This document shows positions 59,301 to 64,000 of a stretch of DNA of 64,000 bases, piece by piece. Below the pieces are notes generated by a model, which was not told the origin of the DNA, searched no databases, and saw nothing but the letters and a program-made list of their open reading frames with translations. A program made the translations under genes and the position numbers. This DNA is from Elgaria multicarinata webbii (Eukaryota > Chordata > Lepidosauria > Squamata > Anguidae). Position 1 is the first letter of the stretch. Every line of letters starts with the position of its first letter. The stretch covers positions 70,690,536 to 70,754,535 of the forward strand of contig NC_086176.1 of NCBI RefSeq assembly GCF_023053635.1, read 5' to 3'.

Positions 59301-61045
59301 TCAAATGCACTATTGTCTCTGAATACCAACTACTTGGAAACAACAGCAAGAGAGGACTATTGGGCAGCCCCCAGGCATCTGGTTGGCTACTGTGGGAAAC
59401 AGGATGCTAGACTAGATAGGTCTTCAGTATAATCCAGCAAGGCTCTTATGTTCTTATTGTCTGGATAGGTCACTTTCTGGTTCACACTAAACTATTTTTA
59501 AATGTCCTCAGGACAGAAGTGAGAGCTGCCTCTAGAAATCAATGGAAAAATCCAAGACTGAGCACAAGTATGACCACCCCAACGAAAGCCTAAAACGGAG
59601 GGAAACCCCCACCCCCAAAATGGAAAGAAAATCTGGAACAGCCCAATGAAGACTCAGTAGGATTGTAATAATGAATGTAAGGGGGTGGGGGAAGTGGCAG
59701 AAAGCCTGAACAGAAGTACTCACATGGCAATATTTCATTACAGGGGCCCTCTTGTTACTATTTATTATGGACTAAATCCAAAGTGAATCAACTGGACATG
59801 ACTAATTTGTCTTACTGTTTTTATTTGGCTCTAAGTGCAAATAATGTAGTCTGTAATCCTATATCCACTTATCTGGGAATAGTCTTAGTAGACACATATA
59901 CAATTGGATTATCTATAGGATACAATTCATTGTCTATAAGCGATACTTCATGTATGTAATTATTTAAGTGTTCCCTATTTAATTTAACAAGGAGCAAAAA
60001 CAAGAGATACCTTCCTTCAATATATACTAAGATTTCATTAAAACTAGCTAATGGATCAGAAGTTGGTTTTGTAGTACTTAACCTATTAATTATTTATTAA
60101 TTGTTACAATTATTAGTAAGCATAACAGTAGGACACTTCAAAATCACTGCAGCAAGAACACTATTTTATAGTAGCTGCAAGGTACCTACCTGTGGTATCA
60201 CAATATCAGCCAATGCCTTTGACAGTCTGTATAGTTCCATTGTATTTTCTAGCTTTAAAGAGACATTATGCTGGACATCATATTTTATACAATCATAGAT
60301 ATCCGGGATTTTACTAATGTCGTATCTTCCATTCTTTGTTTTAAAGTCCTTTTCAAGCTTGGACCACCTTCGCAACATTAGCTCCAGGGTTTCACTGTGG
60401 TAAAGTTGAATATCTAGGTTGACAAACAATTATTAACTTTTTTATTAAAAATTAATAAACAAAAGGTAATTAAATCAAGTAATTTGAAGTAAAATCAAAG
60501 TAGAATTAAGGAAACATATGTTCTGAGTGCTTATACATATATTCTAGCTCAGGCCTGCAGAAGTTCCCATGGAGCCCCTCCCCTTCCCCAGGCCCCTATT
60601 CCCCTAAGTAGCCAAGATGCTCCAGTGGTCTTGGCCGTGTAGCTGCCAAACCACCCCAGCCTTCCTCTCAGCATTGGAGCTGCGGATCACCACACAGCTG
60701 CAGGGATAAGTCCCATCCACCTTTTTCAAAGATGGAAGGAAGGTTGGTTGTTTTACAAACTAACCAGGGGCTGGTGCCATAGTTGCCAAAGTGAGCATAA
60801 ATGCTGAAGCCTGGGGTCAAGGCATAGGGATCTGCTATTCAATGGTGAAGTAAGTATGCATGGTAAGCATCAACATTTCAGTTGGCTAAAAATACCTATT
60901 TACCTGCAAACTTAGGATCTTCCATCCGTCGTCTGATCTGAGATGTCAAACTCTGGATTAAGGAATATACCTTGTCACATGTCTTAATGGGATTTTTTAT
61001 CACTTGCATTGATTTTATCAGAGAAATGCTGCCAGATGGTGTGAG
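33304..61045 (-). CDS. PPIP5K2: Diphosphoinositol pentakisphosphate kinase 2, 3' half (13-14 exons)
   Basis: Thirteen exons, read by similarity to human PPIP5K2 (1243 residues, recalled), join with consistent splice phases from 61045 to 37215; a fourteenth, candidate exon at 33389-33304 would give the stop. Together they encode about 599 residues. The enzyme is two-headed: an N-terminal ATP-grasp kinase makes 1-position inositol pyrophosphates (InsP7/InsP8), and a histidine-acid-phosphatase-like domain removes them; it is mainly cytosolic. Only the rear of the phosphatase domain (first seven exons or so, including the [11 protein letters not shown] block) and the disordered tail lie here; the kinase half is off the right edge. 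The tail carries a [10 protein letters not shown] basic stretch, the kind of site linked to nuclear entry in the human protein. All thirteen coding exons are intact. MACIR follows in the same direction. Confidence 0.93.
33435..33564. mobile_element. Foldback element, family ggccttagct (copy 2)
   Basis: Same ends as 22061-22201: ggccttagctagacctaagg and its complement at the right. It lies 46 bases upstream of the candidate terminal PPIP5K2 exon, so it sits in the intron near the acceptor. Confidence 0.8.
34170..34206 (+). repeat. (AAAAC)n simple repeat
   Basis: About seven acaaa units at 34177-34205. Confidence 0.9.
35972..36272 (+). mobile_element. tRNA-derived SINE with intact target duplication
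   Basis: A 301-base insertion flanked by a perfect 12-base duplication, tcagtctaaagg, at 35960-35971 and 36273-36284. Pol III boxes are visible: A box tggcgcagagcgg (35983-35995) and B box gagttcaatcc (36037-36047). The body has the conserved stretch gtaataacggccggggaagg. The intact duplication suggests a fairly recent insertion. It lies in the last PPIP5K2 intron, opposite in strand. Confidence 0.85.
37215..37343 (-). CDS. PPIP5K2: PPIP5K2 exon m (variant C-terminus)
   Basis: Encodes [19 protein letters not shown] then [20 protein letters not shown] and CSS. The first half lines up with human SSPIMRKKVSLNTYTPAKI; the second half is unlike the Pro/Ser/Lys-rich human end that I recall. The acceptor is ...gtttaacccttttag and the donor is a strong CAG|GTAAGT, so at least one more exon should follow in this isoform. 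Phase 1 to phase 1. Confidence 0.88.
38145..38294 (-). CDS. PPIP5K2: PPIP5K2 exon l
   Basis: Encodes [20 protein letters not shown], then [16 protein letters not shown] and a diverged end ([15 protein letters not shown]), phase 1 to phase 1. The first 35 residues are almost identical to human. The acceptor ...cttttctttttcag is strong. The donor was placed at CTTT|GTAATT because this alone keeps the frame into exon m; it is weaker than the others. Confidence 0.9.
38466..39605. mobile_element. Foldback element split by a LINE
   Basis: The left part (38466-38630) begins cagggttcacacaacacact and the right part (39345-39605) ends catgatgagtgaacctagcc, an imperfect inverted pair. The LINE at 38630-39344 lies between them. 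Removing the LINE would leave a unit of roughly 420 bases. Confidence 0.6.
38630..39344 (+). mobile_element. L2/CR1-clade LINE, 5'-truncated
   Basis: Encodes only the C-terminal end of the LINE protein: [20 protein letters not shown], then [20 protein letters not shown], then [20 protein letters not shown], with one frame change near 38918. The 3' UTR ends agctttggctattgggcagt and a (TAAA)n tail. It is very close to the copy at 52185-53170, so the two belong to one subfamily. Confidence 0.85.
41495..41646 (-). CDS. Candidate cassette exon in PPIP5K2 intron
   Basis: On the minus strand a branch-like ctaac and acceptor ...cccgtttcag (AG at 41648-41647) are followed by 152 bases ending at G|GTATGT (donor 41494-41489). 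One frame is open across it and reads, in part, [20 protein letters not shown] and [20 protein letters not shown]. However, it needs phase 2 on entry, which exon k does not give; after exon k it would stop within eight codons. It is a possible unproductive exon or part of an unrecognised isoform. Confidence 0.25.
42271..42344 (-). CDS. Candidate alternative PPIP5K2 exon (short C-terminus)
   Basis: The minus strand shows acceptor ...gccgctttcgtcacag at 42347-42345, then, in the phase left by exon k, [20 protein letters not shown] and STIH before a TAA at 42273-42271. A donor-like GTAGTG follows at about 42252. If used after exon k it would end the protein early with a hydrophobic tail. It may equally be a chance arrangement; there is no homology support from memory. 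Confidence 0.2.
43283..43345 (-). CDS. PPIP5K2: PPIP5K2 exon k
   Basis: A 63-base exon encoding [20 protein letters not shown] and N, phase 1 to phase 1, matching human [20 protein letters not shown]. The acceptor is ...tctctttctcag and the donor is G|GTATGT. The 5 kb intron after it contains two candidate alternative exons (42344-42271 and 41646-41495). Confidence 0.94.
43990..44125 (+). mobile_element. LINE-like 3' tail
   Basis: T-rich sequence then tctgtaaaatgccaagataa and an (AAATA)n tail. Short and diverged. Confidence 0.4.
44282..44401 (-). CDS. PPIP5K2: PPIP5K2 exon j
   Basis: Encodes [20 protein letters not shown] then [19 protein letters not shown], phase 1 to phase 1, nearly identical to human. 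The acceptor is ...aactcccatcag and the donor is G|GTATGT. Confidence 0.94.
46000..46120 (+). mobile_element. LINE-like 3' tail
   Basis: tagactgtaagcctatgtga ... gagagacttttcagctgaag ... gcggggtaaaaatatttt and aataaataaac; a 3' terminal fragment of an old LINE. Confidence 0.5.
46650..46719 (-). CDS. PPIP5K2: PPIP5K2 exon i
   Basis: Encodes [19 protein letters not shown] then TSTI (23 codons plus one base), matching the human segment VVSENANYLRTPRTLVEQK. The acceptor is ...ttccatgtccag and the donor is G|GTACGT. Small and more diverged than its neighbours. Confidence 0.9.
47308..47333. repeat. (TG)n microsatellite
   Basis: About 13 TG units in a PPIP5K2 intron. Confidence 0.9.
48000..48173 (-). 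CDS. PPIP5K2: PPIP5K2 exon h (Ser-rich tail, arginine run)
   Basis: Encodes [11 protein letters not shown] through [10 protein letters not shown] (58 codons, phase 0 at both ends), strongly conserved with human and including [20 protein letters not shown], a basic and phosphorylatable stretch. The acceptor ...tttctcacttccag is good. The donor, CAG|GTTTTT, is weak, unlike all the others. Confidence 0.93.
50071..51435. mobile_element. Foldback/hAT-like element with a nested insertion
   Basis: The outer ends gttcagacaacatgataacc and actatgttgtctgaatgcac are inverted repeats with further paired words (caatggtgg/ccaccattg). Between about 50440 and 51061 lies other DNA: an acidic reading frame end, [20 protein letters not shown] then SD and a stop (near 50447-50510), a long AT-rich 3' part, an 18-base C run (50987-51004), and a right end gaaattttacatctctag like a transposon terminus. 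I read this as the 3' remnant of a DNA transposon inside an older element. Confidence 0.5.
51890..52097 (+). mobile_element. LINE 3' tail
   Basis: T-rich 3' UTR, then gtaagctgccttgtgaggac, then ctgaaaggcagccaagaaat and (TAAA)n. 3' end only; a second LINE copy follows at 52185. Confidence 0.7.
52185..53170 (+). mobile_element. L2/CR1-clade LINE, 5'-truncated, well preserved
   Basis: Encodes the end of the reverse transcriptase and the C-terminal region: [20 protein letters not shown] (52209), [38 protein letters not shown] (52497), then in another frame [20 protein letters not shown] (52690) to [20 protein letters not shown]. There is one stop at about 52617 with a frame change before 52688. 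It ends gagctctggctattgggcgg and (TAAA)n. Close to the 38.6 kb copy. Confidence 0.88.
53251..53655. mobile_element. Foldback element (caaacaac family)
   Basis: Left acccaatctgcacaaacaaa and right gatatgtgcaaaccaggtc are imperfect inverted ends. Internal paired words include aacaacccacag/ctgtgggttgtt (53274/53396). The ORF pair at 53171-53380 arises from these words. Confidence 0.55.
54178..54351 (-). CDS. PPIP5K2: PPIP5K2 exon g (linker to tail)
   Basis: Encodes 58 codons from [17 protein letters not shown] to [13 protein letters not shown], phase 0 at both ends. The first third is more diverged from human than the block [19 protein letters not shown], which is nearly identical. The acceptor is ...ttttcttgtag and the donor is GAA|GTAAGT. 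Confidence 0.93.
54863..55000 (+). repeat. Interspersed repeat, copy 2 (agaacataagaagagc family)
   Basis: agaacataagaagagctatg, ttggaacagacgaatctagc and gttgccaaccagatgcctat identify the same repeat as 5255-5345. It sits in a PPIP5K2 intron. Confidence 0.65.
55373..55489 (-). CDS. PPIP5K2: PPIP5K2 exon f (end of phosphatase domain)
   Basis: Encodes [20 protein letters not shown] through [11 protein letters not shown] (39 codons, phase 0 at both ends). The acceptor is ...attttctttag and the donor is GAG|GTAAGT. The intron between e and f is only 82 bases, which helps fix both exons. Confidence 0.95.
55572..55679 (-). CDS. PPIP5K2: PPIP5K2 exon e
   Basis: Encodes [17 protein letters not shown] through [10 protein letters not shown] (36 codons, phase 0 at both ends), as in human apart from a few residues. 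The acceptor is ...tttgatttaag and the donor is AAG|GTAAGG. Confidence 0.95.
55829..55907. mobile_element. Short hairpin, cagacaacat family
   Basis: cagacaacatgttagtcaac ... ttaagcaac is mirrored by gttgcttaa ... gactaacatgtcgtctg, a near-perfect hairpin of about 79 bases. The outer word is shared with the ends of 50071-51435. Confidence 0.75.
56677..56791 (-). CDS. PPIP5K2: PPIP5K2 exon d (phosphatase active-site region)
   Basis: Encodes [19 protein letters not shown] then [19 protein letters not shown] (38 codons). The SHVH block is the conserved histidine region of the acid-phosphatase-like fold. The acceptor is ...tgttgttag and the donor is GAT|GTAAGT. Confidence 0.95.
56851..56902. repeat. 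(TATC)n-type microsatellite with a palindrome
   Basis: tatctatatctatatctata runs into tagatatagatatg, so the tract is partly self-complementary. It lies 30-110 bases before the PPIP5K2 exon d acceptor. Confidence 0.9.
57206..57520 (+). other. Unrecognised 104-codon reading frame
   Basis: A Lys/Arg/Asn/Ala-rich frame ([19 protein letters not shown] at the start; [14 protein letters not shown] near residue 38; [20 protein letters not shown] near 73). I do not recognise the family. It lies in a PPIP5K2 intron, antisense, next to repeat-like sequence (56952 caggggtgcagaactttag; 57758-57800 shared with 29.4 kb). It may be a piece of an old transposable element or processed copy, or chance. Confidence 0.25.
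58368..58495 (-). CDS. PPIP5K2: PPIP5K2 exon c (phosphatase domain)
   Basis: Encodes [17 protein letters not shown] through [10 protein letters not shown], 42 codons plus two bases, matching human. The acceptor is ...cttcctgtcaag (an AAG acceptor) and the donor is GTAAGT. It ends in phase 2, the only such junction in the visible gene. Confidence 0.95.
58544..58906. mobile_element. Non-autonomous hAT-like element
   Basis: tagggctgtgcacagtg at the left and the mirrored cacagcccta at the right bound 363 bases. The flanks ctgtaagt (58536-58543) and ctggaaat (58907-58914) match at six of eight positions, as expected for an old hAT duplication. The ORF across it is not a gene. Confidence 0.65.
59345..59458 (-). 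repeat. Interspersed repeat, copy 3 (agaacataagaagagc family)
   Basis: Reverse orientation: ggcatctggttggctactgt ... gaaacaggatgctagactag ... gctcttatgttctta. The same family as at 5255 and 54863. Confidence 0.7.
60190..60413 (-). CDS. PPIP5K2: PPIP5K2 exon b (phosphatase domain)
   Basis: Encodes [17 protein letters not shown] through [11 protein letters not shown] (74 codons after the split codon), almost identical to human. The acceptor is ...gtcaacctag and the donor is CAG|GTAGGT. It ends in phase 0. Confidence 0.95.
60545..60860. other. GC-richer intronic block, probable repeat
   Basis: Between PPIP5K2 exons a and b is a block with higher GC than its surroundings (caggcctgcagaagttccca onwards). 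No frame or family was recognised; an old DNA-transposon remnant is the likeliest reading. Confidence 0.3.
60904..61045 (-). CDS. PPIP5K2: PPIP5K2 exon a (phosphatase domain)
   Basis: Encodes [13 protein letters not shown] through [10 protein letters not shown] (47 codons plus one base), nearly identical to human PPIP5K2 in the rear of the phosphatase-like domain. The acceptor is ...ggtactgtag and the donor is G|GTAAAT. It starts in phase 0 and ends in phase 1. The intron upstream of it holds the DIRS element. Confidence 0.93.
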
Positions 61046-61107
61046 CTACAGTACCAAATAAAAGGGAATTTGTTAGGTATAACAGTTATATTAACATGTG
61101 TTTTGAT

Positions 61108-61474
61108 AAGAAATGCAGGTTGCTTACCTGTAACTGTAGTTCTTCGAGTGGTCATCTATGCATTCACACATATGGGCTTTGCGCCTGCGCAGAGACCAGA
61201 CCGGAACCTACTATAGCTGAGTGGAACGTTTTTGGCGGGAACCCCTCCCCCACGCTACCGCGCATGTCCATGGGGTTCCCGCCCTTACCTCAGTTTACAG
61301 GAGTCCGACATCGTGCCCCATAAACATGAGTGTAATAAAATAAAGTACATTCCTTAATATAACAGTGTTATTTTTAAGTCTCACACCACCAAGTGGGGAT
61401 GGTGGGTGGGTTGTGTGAATGCATAGATGACCACTCGAAGAACTACAGTTACAGGTAAGCAACCTGCATTTCTT
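61108..61474. repeat. DIRS terminal inverted repeat and internal complementary region
   Basis: A perfect 62-base inverted repeat: 61108-61169 (aagaaatgcaggttgcttac onwards) and 61413-61474 (its complement), 243 bases apart. Just inside, 61475-61505 carries a related version of the same end (cttcgtggtctctatgcatc), as expected where the internal region is complementary to both termini. Confidence 0.85.
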
Positions 61475-61546
61475 CTTCGTGGTCTCTATGCATCACACAT
61501 ATGGGCGAGTAGCAAGCTGACATACCTTTGGAGGTGGGTTGGTGCA

Positions 61547-62590
61547 TCATCTGAAGATCTCTGAAAGCACTGTCCTCCCAAATGAGCAGTCCTGCCTCGC
61601 ACGGGTGTCCAAACTGTAGTGCTTGACAAACGTGGATGGAGTGGACCACGTTGCGGCTCTACAGACGTCTGCCAAGGGAACACCTCTGGTGAAGGCCACC
61701 GATGTTGAAACAGCTCTGGTGGAATGAGCCGTCACAGGTTTCACTAACTCTAATTTAGAAATAGAGTAGGCCAATTCTATTGTCTCCACTATCCAGCGTG
61801 ACAACCGCTGGCAAGAGACAGGGAGTCCCTTAGAAGGCTCACCATAACAAATAAACAATTGCTTTGTTTTCCTTAAAGTCTCTGTTCTGTCTTTGTAAAA
61901 AGCAAGAGCCCTTCTTACATCGAGAGTGTGCAAGGAAGACTCAAGAGGTGTAGTTGGATTAGGGAAGAAAGCAGGCAAAGTAATATGCTGGGACAGATGA
62001 AAAGTAGACACTACCTTAGGTAGGAAGGCTGGATCTGTGCGTAGCACAACCTTATCCTTATGATAAGTGTATGGGACATCTATCCTAAGAGCTCTAAGCT
62101 CACTTGCCCGTCTTGCCGATGTGATGGCTACTAGAAAGACAGTCTTTAAAGTAAGTAGCCTAAGGTCTGTCGACACCATAGGCTCGAAGGGTTTGCGTGT
62201 CAGTGCTTGCAGCACAACTGACAGGCTCCATGGCGGCACGATACTCCGCATAGTCGGTATCGTGTTCTTAATACCTTTCAAGAATTTCTTGGTTGTTGGA
62301 TGGGTAAAAGGTGTAAAACCATCTACACCCTGGTGAAAAGATGTAATCGCAGCAAGGTGAACCCTGATGGATGCGAGCTTAAGTCCTTGCTGGAAGAGTG
62401 TCAATAAATAATTGAGGATGAAAGACAAATGGCAAGATTCTGGTATTTGACCATCTTTTGAAGCAAAGTTCTGAAATCTTTGCCACTTTGCCGCATAAGC
62501 CTTTCTTGTGGAAGGCTTTAGTGCTGCTAATATAATGTGGTCCACAGTCAAAACTCTGATCCCAGAGGAGGAGTGGCTGTTATCCTCCAT
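61547..62590 (-). CDS. DIRS tyrosine recombinase frame
   Basis: The recombinase domain starts around LAALKPSTRKAYAAKWQRF (about 62525) and ends at 61547, about 330 residues. It carries the family catalytic set (Arg in TSARRASEL, His-x-x-Arg in TAHSTRA, Tyr in VKHYSLD). The frame continues open upstream across the reverse-transcriptase region, where it is a shadow and not a protein. In DIRS elements this enzyme integrates a circular DNA intermediate, which is why no target duplication is expected. Confidence 0.88.
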   Translation of the reverse strand: MEDNSHSSSGIRVLTVDHIILAALKPSTRKAYAAKWQRFQNFASKDGQIPESCHLSFILNYLLTLFQQGLKLASIRVHLAAITSFHQGVDGFTPFTHPTTKKFLKGIKNTIPTMRSIVPPWSLSVVLQALTRKPFEPMVSTDLRLLTLKTVFLVAITSARRASELRALRIDVPYTYHKDKVVLRTDPAFLPKVVSTFHLSQHITLPAFFPNPTTPLESSLHTLDVRRALAFYKDRTETLRKTKQLFICYGEPSKGLPVSCQRLSRWIVETIELAYSISKLELVKPVTAHSTRAVSTSVAFTRGVPLADVCRAATWSTPSTFVKHYSLDTRARQDCSFGRTVLSEIFR

Positions 62591-64000
62591 GCAGTCAACT
62601 TGAGGGTCGACAGATCTGCGTGTCGAACCTTGCCCTGGTGTCGAGACAGGAGCTTCGGTGTCGACGGGAGCCTGATGTAATTCCCCTTCGATAACCGAAG
62701 AGCGTGAGAGAACCACGTCTGTCGAGGCCACCACGGCGTGATCAGGATGCAGTTGGAGTTGTCCCTCTGGATCTTGGCTAGCACCCTTGTCAATAGTGGG
62801 AAGGGAGGAAACATGTACAGGAGATTTCTTCTCCAAGTCCTTGTGAAGGCGTCTCCTAGAGAGTGCTTTCCTCTTCCTGCCCTGCTGCAATACTTGGCAC
62901 AAATTGCGTTGTCTTCGGTAGCGAAGACATCGACAGAAGGGTGGCCCCAGTACCGAAAAAGGCTTTCCCGCACCTCGACGTCGAGCTCCCACTCGTGGTC
63001 GACATGGAAGGACCTGCTGAGAGAGTCCGCAACGACGTTCTCCTTGCCGGCTACATGGATCGCAGTCAGGTAAGTCCTTTTCTTTATGCACCAGTTCCAT
63101 ATCCTGAGTGCAGAGCGATTCAGAGGGTGTGATCTTGTTCCACCCTGTCTGTTGATGTATGCTACTACGGTAGTATTGTCCGTCGCGATCAAGACATTCT
63201 TGCCTTCGATCATCTGTGCAAACGCCTTTACTGCATTTTCTACTGCCAGTAGTTCGAGATGGTTGATGTGATGTTCCCTTTGTGATCGAGGCCAACGACC
63301 CTGAGAGGTAAGGGAGTTGCAATGGGCTCCCCATCCTTCTAAGGATGCATCCGTCGTGATCGTTACCGAAGGCGCGTCTTGTTGGAATGGAACGCCCTCG
63401 AGAAGAGTCGACATCGAGAACCACCATTTCAGAGATGCCCTCACTTGCTTCGGTATCGAAAGGTAAGTCCGTCGAGCATTGTGCCTGAGATCGAAAGTCC
63501 TCAAAAACCAGGCCTGCAAGATCCTCATTCTGAGTCTTGCAAATCTGATGACTGCCGTAGTAGCTGCCATCAATCCTAACAGTCTCTGAATTGTCCATGC
63601 CGAAACCTTTCGGCGGCTCTCGGTATCGATGGCTAACTGCTGTAAGGTGTTCGCCCTGGTTGACGGTAAGTATGCCCTCCCGTCTCGAGAGGATAGGGTT
63701 ACCCCTATGAAGTCCAATCTCTGCTGTGGAGTCAAAATGGACTTTTCGTGGTTGACCCACAGTCCCAACGAATCCAACAGGTTGAGGGTGGTTAGTATAT
63801 CCGACTGGAGCGCCTCGCTGTTGTCCGCTACGAGGAGCCAATCGTCCAGGTATGGATAAACGTAAATGCCTCTCTGCCTTAGGTGGGCGCATACCACCGC
63901 CATGACCTTGGTGAAGACCCTCGGCGCCGTGGCCAACCCGAACGGAAGAACGGTGAATTGGTACTGGGATGTACCGATCGAAAACCGAAGGTAAGCTTGA
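62548..64000 (-). CDS. DIRS reverse transcriptase / RNase H frame (partial)
   Basis: An open frame from the window edge to 62548, at least 484 codons. It covers the reverse transcriptase from just before its LPFGLATAPR block, the YLDD box, RNase H, and the conserved PSVDVFATEDN region of DIRS polyproteins. The 5' part and any gag frame are outside the window. Confidence 0.88.
   Translation of the reverse strand, partial: QAYLRFSIGTSQYQFTVLPFGLATAPRVFTKVMAVVCAHLRQRGIYVYPYLDDWLLVADNSEALQSDILTTLNLLDSLGLWVNHEKSILTPQQRLDFIGVTLSSRDGRAYLPSTRANTLQQLAIDTESRRKVSAWTIQRLLGLMAATTAVIRFARLRMRILQAWFLRTFDLRHNARRTYLSIPKQVRASLKWWFSMSTLLEGVPFQQDAPSVTITTDASLEGWGAHCNSLTSQGRWPRSQREHHINHLELLAVENAVKAFAQMIEGKNVLIATDNTTVVAYINRQGGTRSHPLNRSALRIWNWCIKKRTYLTAIHVAGKENVVADSLSRSFHVDHEWELDVEVRESLFRYWGHPSVDVFATEDNAICAKYCSRAGRGKHSLGDAFTRTWRRNLLYMFPPFPLLTRVLAKIQRDNSNCILITPWWPRQTWFSHALRLSKGNYIRLPSTPKLLSRHQGKVRHADLSTLKLTAWRITATPPLGSEF

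Larger units (their letters stand above)
61108..64000 (-). mobile_element. DIRS-family tyrosine-recombinase retrotransposon, 3' part
   Basis: Minus-strand element running off the right edge. Parts, in the order of transcription: reverse transcriptase (LPFGLATAPRVFTKVM and the YLDDWLL catalytic box), RNase H (TTDASLEGWG, ATDNTTVVAYINRQGG, HVAGKENVVADSLSR), a DIRS-type domain of the adenine-methylase-like kind, and a tyrosine recombinase (ARRASELRALRI, HSTRAVSTSVAF, FVKHYSLD, giving the R, HxxR and Y of the family). Overlapping frames for the two enzymes are usual in DIRS. The 3' end has the expected inverted terminal repeat and internal complementary region. The visible part looks whole, with no obvious breaks, so it is probably young. 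It lies in a PPIP5K2 intron in the same orientation. Confidence 0.88.

Noticed and set aside
61547-63892. A single 781-codon frame as one protein
   Set aside because: Only its last 330 or so codons resemble a tyrosine recombinase; the earlier part overlaps the reverse-transcriptase frame and reads as a shadow.
1-64000. CRISPR arrays, operons or bacterial features
   Set aside because: No regularly spaced repeats with unique spacers and no bacterial gene organisation; the window is vertebrate.

Overview
The window looks like vertebrate nuclear DNA, most likely from a squamate reptile (lizard or snake). Two host genes with vertebrate exon-intron structure can be read, and both lie on the minus strand. 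They sit in AT-rich introns and spacers full of repeats of the kind seen in squamates: CR1/L2-type LINE tails, an R4-like LINE, tRNA-derived SINEs, many hAT-like and foldback elements, and a DIRS-type tyrosine-recombinase retrotransposon. The species call is inference from repeat content. The gene calls rest on protein similarity to human sequences recalled from memory.

Layout in plus-strand coordinates. 1-13040 is sequence downstream of MACIR with no host gene seen; it holds two hAT-like elements (1517-2016; 11548-11724 inside a SINE), a GC-rich foldback (2252-2572), an R4-like LINE piece (3272-3906) and a palindromic dimer element (8448-8763). 13040-15261 is the last exon of MACIR (C5orf30), with the whole 208-codon reading frame at 15240-14614 and a probable poly(A) signal at 13067-13062. 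15262 to about 26.8 kb is MACIR 5' intron with an L2/CR1 LINE at 17.0-19.0 kb. A CpG island at 26.76-27.48 kb is the probable MACIR promoter.

From 61045 down to about 33.3 kb the 3' half of PPIP5K2 is spread over thirteen exons with matching splice phases, plus a candidate terminal exon at 33389-33304. These exons encode the rear of the histidine-acid-phosphatase-like domain and the disordered C-terminal tail of the inositol pyrophosphate kinase/phosphatase. The 5' half, including the kinase domain, lies beyond the right edge. The order PPIP5K2 then MACIR in the same orientation matches the human 5q21 neighbourhood as I recall it.

61108-64000 is the 3' part of a DIRS-family element in a PPIP5K2 intron, in the same orientation as the gene. 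Its visible reading frames are open and its ends carry a 62-base perfect inverted repeat, so it is probably young. No operon-like, CRISPR or RNA-gene structure was seen. The points most worth a second look are the unusual PPIP5K2 C-terminal exons (including two candidate alternative exons at 41.5 and 42.3 kb), the DIRS insertion, and several nested transposons whose target-site duplications can be read directly.
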